This document shows positions 18,384 to 26,714 of a stretch of 64,000 nt of DNA, in pieces. The stretch spans positions 4,975,001 to 5,039,000 of the forward strand of contig NZ_CP071839.1 of the NCBI RefSeq assembly GCF_017526105.1. The letters are read 5' to 3'. This stretch comes from Streptomyces cyanogenus. GTDB taxonomy: Bacteria > Actinomycetota > Actinomycetes > Streptomycetales > Streptomycetaceae. A program made the position numbers and the translations under genes. Every line of letters begins with the position of its first letter. The stretch's first letter is position 1. The notes beneath the pieces were generated by a model. That model did not search any database and was not told where the DNA came from. It worked only from the letters and a program-made list of their open reading frames with translations.

Positions 18384-20092
18384 GCCCCACCGCCCTTCCT
18401 GCCGCCGGTCCGGAACACGGGCACGTCACCTTCCTCGGTGCCGGACCCGGAGATCCGGGACTGCTGACTCTGCGCGCCGTGGAGGCGCTGTCGCACGCGG
18501 ACGTCCTGGTCGCCGAGCACGAGGTGCTCGACGTGATCCGGACGCACGCCCGACAGGGCGTCTCCGTGGTGCCGACGGACGCGGACTCCTCAGCGGTGTC
18601 CCCGCCGGGCACGGGCACGCCCCAGCTGACGGTCGTTGACGGCACGTCAACACCCGCCGCTGTCCCGGCTGCTGCCCGGGATGCCGCTCATCTTGTCATG
18701 GAGGCTGCGCGGGGCGGCAGGCGGGTGGTCCGTGCGGTGTCCGGGGACCCGGGACTTGATACGTACGCGGCGGAGGAAATGCTCGCCTGCGCCGCCGCCG
18801 GGGTGCCCTTCGAGGTCGTCCCCGGTGTCGCGGCGGCGGTCGGCGTGCCCGCGTACGCCGGTGTGCCGCTGCGGGACGCGCAGGGTGCGGACGTCCGGTT
18901 CGTGGACGCCCGTACGGCCTCGGACCGCTGCTGGACGGAGGTCGGCGCCTCCGACGGCACGGTCGTCGTGTCCACCACCCTGGACTCGGTGGCCGCGGCG
19001 GCGGGCGAACTGGTCTCGGCGGGCCGCAAGCCCGACACCCCGCTGACGGTGACGGTCGCCGGTACGACGACCCGGCAGCGGACCTGGACCGCGACCCTCG
19101 GCACGATCGCCCAGACCCTGAAGCAGGCGAAGGTGCTGCCGTCCCCCGACGGCGGCCGGCCGGTGATAGCCGTGGTCGGCGAGCGCAGCGCCGCCGCCCG
19201 GCGCGACCAGCTGTCGTGGTTCGAGTCCAAGCCGCTGTTCGGCTGGAAGGTGCTCGTGCCGCGCACGAAGGAGCAGGCGGCATCGCTCTCCGACCAGCTG
19301 CGGTCCTACGGTGCCGTGCCGCACGAGGTCCCGACGATCGCGGTGGAGCCCCCGCGGACGCCCCAGCAGATGGAGCGGGCGGTCAAGGGCCTGGTGACGG
19401 GCCGGTACGAGTGGATCGCGTTCACCTCCGTCAACGCGGTGAAGGCGGTCCGGGAGAAGTTCGAGGAGTACGGCCTGGACGCCCGCGCCTTCGCGGGCAT
19501 CAAGGTGGCCGCGGTGGGCGAGCAGACCGCCAAGGCGCTGATCGCCTTCGGTGTGAAGCCCGACCTGGTGCCGAGCGGCGAGCAGTCGGCGGCCGGCCTC
19601 CTGGAGGACTGGCCCCCCTACGACCCGGTGTTCGACCCGATCGACCGCGTCTTCCTGCCCCGGGCCGACATCGCCACCGAGACCCTGGTCGCCGGTCTGA
19701 TCGAGCTGGGCTGGGAGGTCGACGACGTCACGGCCTACCGGACCGTGCGCGCGTCGCCGCCGCCGGCGGAGACCCGGGAGGCGATCAAGGGCGGCGGCTT
19801 CGACGCGGTCCTCTTCACCTCGTCGTCCACGGTCCGGAACCTGGTCGGCATCGCGGGCAAGCCGCACAACGTGACGGTGATCGCGTGCATCGGCCCGGCC
19901 ACGGCCAAGACGGCCGAGGAACACGGTCTGCGGGTGGACGTGATGGCTCCGGAGCCGTCCGTGCACAAGCTGGCCGAGGCCCTGGCCGACTTCGGCATGA
20001 AGCGACGGGCCGCCGCGCTGGAGGCGGGGGACCCGGTGACCCGGCCGAGCGAGCGGCGGCCGGGGGCCCGGCGGCGGCGGACCACGACGTGA
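18380..20092 (+). CDS. hemD: Bifunctional uroporphyrinogen-III C-methyltransferase / uroporphyrinogen-III synthase
   Basis: The gene encodes 570 aa. The N-terminal half is a SUMT/CobA-like methyltransferase (VTFLGAGPGDPGLLTLRAVEAL, then RVVRAVSGDPGLDTYAAEEM). The C-terminal half, from about LFGWKVLVPRTKEQA, is uroporphyrinogen-III synthase, which closes and inverts ring D. The methyltransferase half also has a Ser/Thr/Pro insertion near residues 70-95. The TTG at 18380 overlaps the hemC stop (TTGA), which indicates translational coupling. It is the last gene of the rex operon, 28 bases before a strong terminator. Confidence 0.93.
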   Translation: MSPTALPAAGPEHGHVTFLGAGPGDPGLLTLRAVEALSHADVLVAEHEVLDVIRTHARQGVSVVPTDADSSAVSPPGTGTPQLTVVDGTSTPAAVPAAARDAAHLVMEAARGGRRVVRAVSGDPGLDTYAAEEMLACAAAGVPFEVVPGVAAAVGVPAYAGVPLRDAQGADVRFVDARTASDRCWTEVGASDGTVVVSTTLDSVAAAAGELVSAGRKPDTPLTVTVAGTTTRQRTWTATLGTIAQTLKQAKVLPSPDGGRPVIAVVGERSAAARRDQLSWFESKPLFGWKVLVPRTKEQAASLSDQLRSYGAVPHEVPTIAVEPPRTPQQMERAVKGLVTGRYEWIAFTSVNAVKAVREKFEEYGLDARAFAGIKVAAVGEQTAKALIAFGVKPDLVPSGEQSAAGLLEDWPPYDPVFDPIDRVFLPRADIATETLVAGLIELGWEVDDVTAYRTVRASPPPAETREAIKGGGFDAVLFTSSSTVRNLVGIAGKPHNVTVIACIGPATAKTAEEHGLRVDVMAPEPSVHKLAEALADFGMKRRAAALEAGDPVTRPSERRPGARRRRTTT

Positions 20093-20120
20093 GGGTACGG
20101 CCGTAGCGCGGCTGACGAGA

Positions 20121-20156
20121 GACGGAGCGCCCCGTGCGGGGCGCTCCGTCTGTTTT
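20121..20156 (+). terminator. Terminator of the rex-hemACD operon
   Basis: A 13-bp perfect stem (GACGGAGCGCCCC / GGGGCGCTCCGTC) with a GTGC loop is followed by TGTTTT. It marks the left boundary of the accessory island. Confidence 0.92.
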
Positions 20157-20176
20157 CCGCCGCTTTTCCGCGGCTG

Positions 20177-20228
20177 TTGCGGGAGTCCGGACGGCGGAAC
20201 TAGCCTGGCATCTGTCTAACAGTGTTAG
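20177..20228 (+). promoter_or_regulatory. Promoter and TetR-type operator of the methyltransferase gene
   Basis: TTGCGG (20177-20182) and TAGCCT (20201-20206), 18 bases apart, form a plausible vegetative promoter. Directly downstream is the inverted repeat CTAAC-AGT-GTTAG (20216-20228), placed where a bound repressor would block initiation. The same repeat occurs before the island's TetR gene and its exporter. Confidence 0.7.
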
Positions 20229-20265
20229 TGACCGGCGTGTGGCCGGCACCGACGAAGGGGGACCG

Positions 20266-21321
20266 GTGACGCTTGAGGCTTCCGCTCCGATCGGCCTGCC
20301 GGGCGGGCCGTACGACCCGCCGCACGCCCGGCTGCTCGCCCTCGCGGCCGCCAAGTGGGCGGCCCAGCCCATCGCGGTCCTCGCCGAAATGGGCATCGCC
20401 GACGCCCTGGCCGACGGCCCGCGGACCCTGGCGGACCTGGCGGCCGCCGTCGAGGCCCAGCCGTCCGCGTTACGGCGGTGCCTGCGCGCGGCGGCCTGTG
20501 TGGGCGTCTTCGCCGAGCAGGAGGACGGGCGCTGGAGCCTGACCCCGATGGCGGACTGTCTGCGCCGCGACGCGGCCACCCCGATCCGCAACTGGGTGCT
20601 CATGCTCACCCGGGGTCCCATGTGGGACTCCTTCGGCAAGCTGGCCGAGACCGTGCGCACCGGCCGGTCCGCCTTCGAGGTCGCCCACGGCACGCCGTTG
20701 TTCGACTACCTCGACAAGGACGACGCGTTCCGCGAGGTCTACGAGTCGGCCATGGGCGAGCTGACCGGTGAACTCGCGGCGGAGCTGGCCGACGTCGTCG
20801 ACTTCGGCCGCTACGGCACCCTGGTCGACCTCGGCGGCGGCGACGGCGCCCTCCTCGGGAACCTGCTCGCCCGGTACCCGGACTGCCGGGGGGTCCTGGT
20901 CGAGCGGCCCCGGGTGATCGAACTCGCCCGCCCTCGGCTGACCGCGCTCGGGGTCGCCGACCGGGTCCGGCTGGTGCCCGGTGACGCCACCGCCGAGGTG
21001 CCCGCCGGAGGCGACGCCTACCTGGTGAAGAACATGCTGCACTGCTTCGACGACGACACGGCCCTCGCCGTGCTGCGCCGGGTGCGCGCGGCGGGCGGCG
21101 CGGACGCCACGCTCTTCGTCGTCGAGGCGGTCGTACCGCCCGGCAACGACTTCCACTGGGCCAAGCTCATCGACATCGAGATGCTCGCCGACAACGACGG
21201 GCGTGAGCGCACCGAGGAGGAGTGGCGGGAGCTGCTGCACGCGGCCGGATTCGCCCTGGACCGCGTGTGCGCCACCACCCCGCCGCAGTCGGTGCTGATA
21301 GCCCGGCCGCTGCCCGGCTGA
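20266..21321 (+). CDS. SAM-dependent O-methyltransferase (acetylserotonin/hydroxyneurosporene type)
   Basis: The gene encodes 351 aa. An N-terminal winged-helix dimerisation domain (AQPIAVLAEMGIADALADGPRTLADLAAAVEAQPSALRRCLRAA) precedes the class I methyltransferase fold. The fold shows the SAM motif YGTLVDLGGGDGALLGNLLARYP and YLVKNMLHCFDDDTALAVLRRV, where Met/His replaces the usual VLHDW. Such enzymes methylate hydroxyl groups of secondary metabolites. Codon 69 (20470-20472) is TTA, rare in Streptomyces. The gene lies outside the core RiPP operon but shares its TetR operator, so it may tailor the peptide or act in resistance. Confidence 0.88.
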   Translation: MTLEASAPIGLPGGPYDPPHARLLALAAAKWAAQPIAVLAEMGIADALADGPRTLADLAAAVEAQPSALRRCLRAAACVGVFAEQEDGRWSLTPMADCLRRDAATPIRNWVLMLTRGPMWDSFGKLAETVRTGRSAFEVAHGTPLFDYLDKDDAFREVYESAMGELTGELAAELADVVDFGRYGTLVDLGGGDGALLGNLLARYPDCRGVLVERPRVIELARPRLTALGVADRVRLVPGDATAEVPAGGDAYLVKNMLHCFDDDTALAVLRRVRAAGGADATLFVVEAVVPPGNDFHWAKLIDIEMLADNDGRERTEEEWRELLHAAGFALDRVCATTPPQSVLIARPLPG

Positions 21322-21385
21322 TCGCCCGGCCACCCGGTCCGGCATCCCCGCACCACCGTCCGATCCGACACGAGGAGGACCCGTC

Positions 21386-21562
21386 ATGCGCGCACCCTGG
21401 AAGGGCGACCCCGTCGAACGCGCCCGCAACCGTGCCCGGCAGCGCGTGCTGCAGGAGCAGCAGGACGCCGAGCAGGCCCGCAACCGCGAACGCCAGGAAC
21501 GACAGCAGGCCGAGCGGGACGAACGCCAGCGGCGGCAGCAGTCCCGCTCGGACGACGACTGA
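21386..21562 (+). CDS. 58-aa Arg/Gln/Glu-rich small protein
   Basis: The gene encodes a 58-residue highly charged peptide, MRAPWKGDPVERARNRARQR, followed by alternating Gln, Glu and Arg, and ending SRSDDD. It should form one long alpha helix or coiled coil. ATG 21386 follows GAGGAGG with good spacing. It lies 64 bases after the methyltransferase, so it is probably co-transcribed. I recognise no family. It is hydrophilic and has no Cys or Ser/Thr-rich core, so it is not a second LAP precursor. Confidence 0.6.
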   Translation: MRAPWKGDPVERARNRARQRVLQEQQDAEQARNRERQERQQAERDERQRRQQSRSDDD

Positions 21563-21642
21563 GACGGCGTCTGAGAACGCCGTCCGGGACGAGGACTGAC
21601 CGGCCCGCGGCTCCCCGGCGCGTCCGGTGGCTCCGGGCCGGC

Positions 21643-22383
21643 TCAGCCGGCGGGGGAGTCGCCGGGCGCCGCCGCGGCGCCGCCCGCGCTGTCCAGGCGG
21701 GCCCGAAGACCGTCCAGGAGGCGGTCCAGGCCGTAGTCGAAGCGGGCCTCGATGTCGGGGCGGGCCAGCTGGTCGCCGACCGCGACGACGTTCGGGTACT
21801 CCTCCGCGGGCAGCTTCGCGAGCCGCTCCCGGACCTCCTCCAGGAACTCCATCCGGTCCGTGCCGCGGGCCACGTCCGCCGACAGCGGGGACGTCTCGTG
21901 CAGCACGAAACCCTGTACGTACTGGGTCAGCACGTACAGCGAGTAGGCGGTGTCCTGCCCGCTGAAGCCCGCCCGGCGCAGCGGGCCCAGGATGACCTCG
22001 GCGTGGTGCAGGAAGTGCGGCCCGAGCTGGAGCCGGCCGGCCAGCACCTTGCCCGAGTCCCGCTTGCCCAGCAGGTACTTGCGGTAGGCCCGCATCATGT
22101 CCCGCAGCTCGGTCTGCCAGTCGCCGTCCTCGCGCACCAGCGGGTCCAGCCGCAGATCGGCCAGGAGCGCGTCGGCGAGCAGGTCGAGCAGCTCCTCCTT
22201 GTTGCGCACGTACCAGTACAAGGACGGTGCCTGGATGGACAGTTCGTCGGCGAGCCGGCGCATCGACAGTGCTTCCAGCCCGTCGCGCTGGAGAGTGCGC
22301 AGCGCGGCGGCGGTGACGGCGTCGAGCGTGATCGACGGACGGGAGGCCCGTCCGGCCGTGCGTCCGGCGCGCTGACCTGCCAT
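21643..22383 (-). CDS. TetR/AcrR-family repressor with tetracycline-repressor-like C-terminal domain
   Basis: The gene encodes 246 aa. The helix-turn-helix is ALRTLQRDGLEALSMRRLADELSIQAPSLYWYVRNKEELLDLLADALL. The rest resembles the TetR class C-terminal ligand domain (LGPHFLHHAEVILGPLRRAGFSGQDTAYSLYVLTQYVQGFVLHE). The protein is predicted to bind CTAAC-N3-GTTAG sites found before the methyltransferase, before this gene and before the DHA2 exporter, and to release DNA when it binds a product or drug. That regulon is inferred from shared sites. Separate transcription from the RiPP operon is likely because of its own operator. Confidence 0.88.
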   Translation of the reverse strand: MAGQRAGRTAGRASRPSITLDAVTAAALRTLQRDGLEALSMRRLADELSIQAPSLYWYVRNKEELLDLLADALLADLRLDPLVREDGDWQTELRDMMRAYRKYLLGKRDSGKVLAGRLQLGPHFLHHAEVILGPLRRAGFSGQDTAYSLYVLTQYVQGFVLHETSPLSADVARGTDRMEFLEEVRERLAKLPAEEYPNVVAVGDQLARPDIEARFDYGLDRLLDGLRARLDSAGGAAAAPGDSPAG

Positions 22384-22450
22384 GCGCCGACTCCCTCCTG
22401 TGCGGCCCGGAACGGGCCGAGCGCCCTGTGCTGACGCCTCTCGTGCGTCC

Positions 22451-22463
22451 CTAATAATGTTAG
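22451..22463 (-). promoter_or_regulatory. TetR-type operator (autoregulatory)
   Basis: CTAAT-AAT-GTTAG lies 68 bases upstream of the TetR start. It matches the CTAAC-N3-GTTAG motif of the island with one mismatch in the left arm, which suggests autoregulation. Confidence 0.65.
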
Positions 22464-22512
22464 AGAATGGTAGAGGACGCGGTTGGCGGAAAGTCGACGG
22501 AAGTCCGCGGCG

Positions 22513-23583
22513 TCACCGCAGATGCGGGAGGACCTCCTCGGTGAACAGACGGAAGCTGCGTTCCATCGTCGGCCCGTCCTGCCCGCCGAAGTCCACCTGC
22601 CACAGGAAGGTGTCGACGGACAGGAACTCCTTCAGCCGCCGGGCTCGTTCGAGTACGGTCGCCGGCGAGCCGACGACGGCCGTGCCGAGGCTGCGGAAGT
22701 CGGCGATGTCGAGGTTGCGCAGCGTCAGCGCCATCTGCGAGTACGTCGGGTAGTCCTTGGACGAGGTGTTCATCCAGGCCTCGGCGGCCTCCGCCCACAC
22801 CGCCAGGTACTCCCGCAGCAGCGGGTCGGCGACCCGGTACGCCTCGTCGTCGGTCTCCGCCACGTACAGCGGGATCGACACCGCGACCCGCGGGCGTGGG
22901 GCGCCGGGGGCGTCGCCGTGCACATCCGCGAAGGTGTCCAGGTAGACGTCCACCAGGTCCCGCACGCCCGCGAGGTCCTCGCTGCGCGGCGGCGGGGTCA
23001 CCAGCAGTCCGAACCCCTGCTCGGCGAGCCAGGCGAAGCTCTGCCGGGAGCGCACCGCGGCACCCCACACGGGCGGGTGCGGCCGCTGCACGGGCGCCGG
23101 CAGGGAGGTGACCTCGCGGAAGGAGAAGAACGGGCTGTCGACGGTGACCTTCTCCTCGGTCCACAGGCGCCGTACGGCGGCGATGGTGTCGGTGAACCGG
23201 TCCCGGCTCTCGTCCATCGGGACGCCGAACGCGGCGAACTCGTACGGCAGCCAGGCCCGGGCGAACCCCACCTCCAGCCGGCCGCCGCTGAGCGCGTCCA
23301 CCATGCCGGTGTGCGCGGCGATTTGGATCGGGTGGTGGAAGGCGGGCAGGACGCATCCGGTCATCAGCCGGATCCGCGAGGTCTGCGCGGCCACCGCGGC
23401 GAGGAAGGTCAGCGGACTGGGACAGTAGCCGCCGTACTCCTTCAGGTAGTGCTCGGTGATCTTGACGTAGTCCAGACCGGCCTCGTCCGCGAGCCGGGAC
23501 AGGCGCAGGACGTCGGTGTAGTACTCCTGGGCCGGGCGGGTGGCGGGGCGGCAGTCGGGCAGCAGTGAGATGCCGTGTTTCAC
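22513..23583 (-). CDS. LLM-class flavin-dependent oxidoreductase (luciferase-like monooxygenase)
   Basis: The gene encodes 356 aa with a bacterial-luciferase TIM-barrel fold. HGISLLPDCRP starts it, then LSRLADEAGLDYVKITEHYLKEYGG, IRLMTGCVLPAFHHPIQIAAHTGMVDALSGGRLEVGFARAWLPYEF and RPHPPVWGAA. The family uses FMN or F420 to oxidise organic substrates, and members occur in secondary-metabolite clusters. GTG 23583 overlaps the CPBP gene stop by four bases, so it is the last gene of the RiPP operon. It may oxidise the modified peptide or a side product; the cofactor cannot be decided here. Confidence 0.87.
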   Translation of the reverse strand: MKHGISLLPDCRPATRPAQEYYTDVLRLSRLADEAGLDYVKITEHYLKEYGGYCPSPLTFLAAVAAQTSRIRLMTGCVLPAFHHPIQIAAHTGMVDALSGGRLEVGFARAWLPYEFAAFGVPMDESRDRFTDTIAAVRRLWTEEKVTVDSPFFSFREVTSLPAPVQRPHPPVWGAAVRSRQSFAWLAEQGFGLLVTPPPRSEDLAGVRDLVDVYLDTFADVHGDAPGAPRPRVAVSIPLYVAETDDEAYRVADPLLREYLAVWAEAAEAWMNTSSKDYPTYSQMALTLRNLDIADFRSLGTAVVGSPATVLERARRLKEFLSVDTFLWQVDFGGQDGPTMERSFRLFTEEVLPHLR

Positions 23584-24629
23584 GGTCGGCGGCTCCTCTC
23601 GGTCGGTATCAGCAGGGCGAGGTAGGCGGCGTCGGCGGTCAGCAGGGGCGCCACCGAGCCGGTGCGCCAGAACAGAGCGGCGTGCACGGCTGGGACCAGC
23701 ACGGCGGGCACCCAGGTCTCCGGCGCCCGGCGCCGTCCGGCCGGGGCGTCGCGCAGCCGTACGGCCGTGTGGGCGGCGGCGGCCGCGGTCACGGCGGTCA
23801 CGGCACCGGCGCCGGCGAGGGCGGGGACGAGTGCGGCCCGGAAGGACAGCTCGTCGCACACCGCGACCGCGACCAGCACGCCGGCACCCCACCACGGGAC
23901 GGCCCGCACGGAGGCCCGCGCCTCCTCGGCCGCGTGTCCCCGGGCGAGCCCCAGCCAGTGCGTGCGGCCGACGGCACTGGCGGGCCGGCGCTCCGCGGCC
24001 CGTGCCGTCACCGCACCGGCGGGCCGGCGGTCCACGGTCCGTGCCGCTGCCGCGCCGGCGGGCCGCAGCCGCGCCGGGCGACCGCCCGGCCGGTCCCCGT
24101 GCGCACGGCCGGCGCGGTCCGCGGGGCCACGGCCGGCGGAGAAAGAGGGCGTTTCGAGGCGACGGCCCCGCCGCCCGCCCGTCCGGGCGACGCCCGCGCC
24201 GAGACGTGCCAGGGCCGTCCCGGCGCCCGCGCCGAGGCGTGTCAGGATCGTCGTGACGCCCGCGCCGAGCCGTCCCGCGAGGGTCGCCAGCCGTGTCCCG
24301 CGCAGTGCGTCCGCGGTGTCCGCCGCCACGCTCGCCGCGAAGGCCGCGGTGGCGAACTCGCCGCACCCCAGGGCGATCCCGGAGGCGGCGAGGGCGAGGC
24401 CGGTGCCGTTCGGCAGGGCCGACGGCGGGCGCAGCAGGCCCAGACAGACGGCCGCGACGAGGACGGCGCACCCGGCGGCGCAGCCGGCGGCGGCCCGGGC
24501 GAGCGGATGCGGCCAGGAGCGCCGGCCAGGTGCCCAGCGGCGCCGCAGCCGGGTGAGGCAGGGGACAAGGACGCCGTACGCACCCGCCGTCACCACCGCC
24601 AGGACCCCTGCCGTGACCGCCCCGCTCAC
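23580..24629 (-). CDS. CPBP-type intramembrane protease-like protein (degenerate)
   Basis: The gene encodes 349 aa, polytopic. The N-terminal half has hydrophobic stretches and a long Ala/Arg-rich loop of low complexity. The C-terminal half holds VAVCDELSFRAALVPALAG, which matches the CPBP motif 1 [ED]ExxxR as DELSFR, and PAVHAALFW as a possible motif 2. The third motif (HxxxN) is not evident, so peptidase activity is doubtful. It starts at GTG 24629 overlapping the previous CPBP gene. Known CPBP proteins in bacteriocin clusters act in leader cleavage or self-immunity. Confidence 0.72.
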   Translation of the reverse strand: MSGAVTAGVLAVVTAGAYGVLVPCLTRLRRRWAPGRRSWPHPLARAAAGCAAGCAVLVAAVCLGLLRPPSALPNGTGLALAASGIALGCGEFATAAFAASVAADTADALRGTRLATLAGRLGAGVTTILTRLGAGAGTALARLGAGVARTGGRRGRRLETPSFSAGRGPADRAGRAHGDRPGGRPARLRPAGAAAARTVDRRPAGAVTARAAERRPASAVGRTHWLGLARGHAAEEARASVRAVPWWGAGVLVAVAVCDELSFRAALVPALAGAGAVTAVTAAAAAHTAVRLRDAPAGRRRAPETWVPAVLVPAVHAALFWRTGSVAPLLTADAAYLALLIPTERSRRP

Positions 24630-25411
24630 GGCGTCACCGCCCGGCTCCCGGCGGAGCGCACGGTGTTCTGGTAGCGCCAGATCCGCAGGTTGAACAGGGC
24701 GTGCACGGTGATCGCGCCGAGGACGTCACCGGTGGCCAGGGTGAGGGCGAGGCCGGCGAGTGCCAGCGGGAGCTTCGCCGCCACCTGGGTCCAGCCGAAG
24801 AACAGGTGGGACAGCGCGAAGGCGGCCGTGGCCAGTGTGAGGACCGCGATCCGCACGGCCCATCCGGTCAGGGCCATGGCCTCCCCGGTGAGCACCCCGC
24901 GGAACACGCACTCCTCCAGTGCCCCCACGGCCACCAGCCACCCCGGTGGCAGCGCCACGTCGGTGTCGCGGTGGCTGGGAGTCCACCGCCGCTCGGTGGT
25001 GCCGGCCGTCCGGGCACCGGCGACCCGCGCGGCCAGGCCCACCGCCCGGGTGGTCCGGACGGCCCGGGGCGGTCCGGCCGGTGGCGCGGACCGGGCGGCG
25101 CGGCGCCCGAGCCGCCGGGTGATCGCCGTGTCGGCGGCCGCCACCGGCGCCGCGAGCACGGCTCCGGCGAGCGGTCCGGCGGCCAGCCCCCAGACGGGCC
25201 CCCGGTACAGCGCCGCCGGCCCGAGGACCAGCAGCCCGTAGCCGGTGACCACGGCGAGCACAGCCGCGTACACGTGCAGGGTGTGCACGCCCCGCCGGTC
25301 GAGGAACCGCACGTGCAGGTGGGAGGCGAGCGCCAGGCTCGACAGCGCGCACAGCGCCAGCGCCACCGCCGACGCCGCACGCAGCTCAGGGATATGGATG
25401 AGGGACGTCAT
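24626..25411 (-). CDS. CPBP family intramembrane glutamic endopeptidase
   Basis: The gene encodes 261 aa with about seven membrane segments. All three family motifs are present: EECVFRG with Glu166, Glu167 and Arg171, then FALSHLFFGW, and HALFNLRIW near the C-terminus. CPBP proteases cleave in or near the membrane. In RiPP clusters they are candidates for leader removal, release of the peptide or immunity. The start overlaps the end of the YcaO gene by 26 bases, so the two are probably translated from one message. Confidence 0.83.
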   Translation of the reverse strand: MTSLIHIPELRAASAVALALCALSSLALASHLHVRFLDRRGVHTLHVYAAVLAVVTGYGLLVLGPAALYRGPVWGLAAGPLAGAVLAAPVAAADTAITRRLGRRAARSAPPAGPPRAVRTTRAVGLAARVAGARTAGTTERRWTPSHRDTDVALPPGWLVAVGALEECVFRGVLTGEAMALTGWAVRIAVLTLATAAFALSHLFFGWTQVAAKLPLALAGLALTLATGDVLGAITVHALFNLRIWRYQNTVRSAGSRAVTP

Positions 25412-26714
25412 CGGTGAAGCCCCCGTAGTCGGCGAACCGGGGATGGGCGGCCGGTACGGCGCTGGGCAGCGGCAGGCTCACGGTGTCCGGCGACCACACG
25501 CGCATCGCGTGGAAACCGAGCGCGCGCAGGTCACGGGTGGTCAGATCGCCGAAGTAGAGCCGCTTGCCCGAGGAGGCGAAGGCGTCGACGAGGGTGCGGA
25601 CCGCCTCCCGGACCTCGCGGTCGTCGTCGGGCGGCAGCTGGGACGCCGGCTGCTCGGTGTGCCGGGCGAAGCGTTCCTCCACGATCCGCGCGCCCTCTTC
25701 GGTGGCGTACCGGCCGACGTTGCCCTCCAGGTCGTAGATCGCCTCGTCCGGTGCGGCGCCCGTCACCGCCTGTTCCACGGCGACCCAGGCGGCGAGCCAC
25801 TGCACGCCCGCCGCCTCCAGCAGCGCCCGGTACATCGCCCGGGGCAGCGAGGCGCCGCTGCCCAGGCCGATGGCGGTGCGCGGGACGAGTCCGGACGGCT
25901 GGCGCAGCAGGCAGGCGATGGTGAAGCCGGGCAGGTCGGGGCTGGGCAGGAGGTGGAACTCCGGCCGGGGCGCGGAGTCCGGGAAGTAGGTGTCCACCAG
26001 GGCGTCGAGGTGCCGGGTGCGGGCGTCGGGACGGATCAGCACGCTCTCGGTACGGCCGTACCAGTGGCCCATCGCCGCGTCCACCTGCACCACCTCTTCC
26101 AGCGCCGCGCGCAGCGCGGCCTGCGGGGTGGTGTGGGTGGCGGTGCCGGTGGTGACCGCCGGCAGCGTCCAGGGCTCGTCGGCCTCGCGGACGTAGCCGA
26201 GCAGGAACCGTTGCGCGGGCACCCAGCACGGTCCGTCGCCGGTCAGGGAGTCGACGAGCAGCCAGCCGAAGGGCGCGTCGGTGTGGAACGGCTGGAACGG
26301 GAAACCCTCGCGGGCGTACTGCTCCTCGGTGAAGAGCCGGAACGCGGACTCCGGCAGGACCGGTTCACCCGCCTGCGCGAGCGCGGTGCGGCTGGTGTGC
26401 CGCTGTGTGAAGCGGCCGTCGAGCGCGGCGGCGTAGCCCGCGTAGCGCTCCAGGGTCTCGGCGAGGGAACGGATGTGGCTTTCGAACGGAAAGATGCCGT
26501 AGCCGCCGATGTGGTAGCTGCCGGCCTTCGGTGCCGGCTGGTTCTGGCGGACGTGCACGCCGGTCATGTCGGCGGTGCCGACCAGCAGCCGGGGGCCGTC
26601 CGGGTAGCGGGTGAGGAACCCCATGGAGGTGGTCAGGCCGCAGAGCGGGCCGTGCATCCGCTCGCGCAGCCGGTGGACGCGCACCTCCTCGTCCTGGTGG
26701 AGGCGGAGCCGCAT
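25386..26714 (-). CDS. YcaO-domain azoline-forming cyclodehydratase
   Basis: The gene encodes 442 aa. It uses ATP to convert Cys and Ser/Thr of a precursor peptide into thiazoline and (methyl)oxazoline. ATP-site motifs are visible: SLAETLERYAG (Glu86, Glu89) and TTGTATHTTPQAALRAALEEVVQVD (188-212). The protein ends VPHPYP, the PxPxP-type C-terminus characteristic of azoline-forming YcaO proteins. ATG 26714 shares one base with the stop of the leader-binding gene (TGATG), so the two subunits are translationally coupled. This is the defining enzyme of the LAP cluster. Confidence 0.93.
   Translation of the reverse strand: MRLRLHQDEEVRVHRLRERMHGPLCGLTTSMGFLTRYPDGPRLLVGTADMTGVHVRQNQPAPKAGSYHIGGYGIFPFESHIRSLAETLERYAGYAAALDGRFTQRHTSRTALAQAGEPVLPESAFRLFTEEQYAREGFPFQPFHTDAPFGWLLVDSLTGDGPCWVPAQRFLLGYVREADEPWTLPAVTTGTATHTTPQAALRAALEEVVQVDAAMGHWYGRTESVLIRPDARTRHLDALVDTYFPDSAPRPEFHLLPSPDLPGFTIACLLRQPSGLVPRTAIGLGSGASLPRAMYRALLEAAGVQWLAAWVAVEQAVTGAAPDEAIYDLEGNVGRYATEEGARIVEERFARHTEQPASQLPPDDDREVREAVRTLVDAFASSGKRLYFGDLTTRDLRALGFHAMRVWSPDTVSLPLPSAVPAAHPRFADYGGFTDDVPHPYP

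Noticed and set aside
21386..21562. Second LAP precursor
   Set aside because: The peptide has no Cys and only two Ser in a non-core position, so nothing to cyclise.
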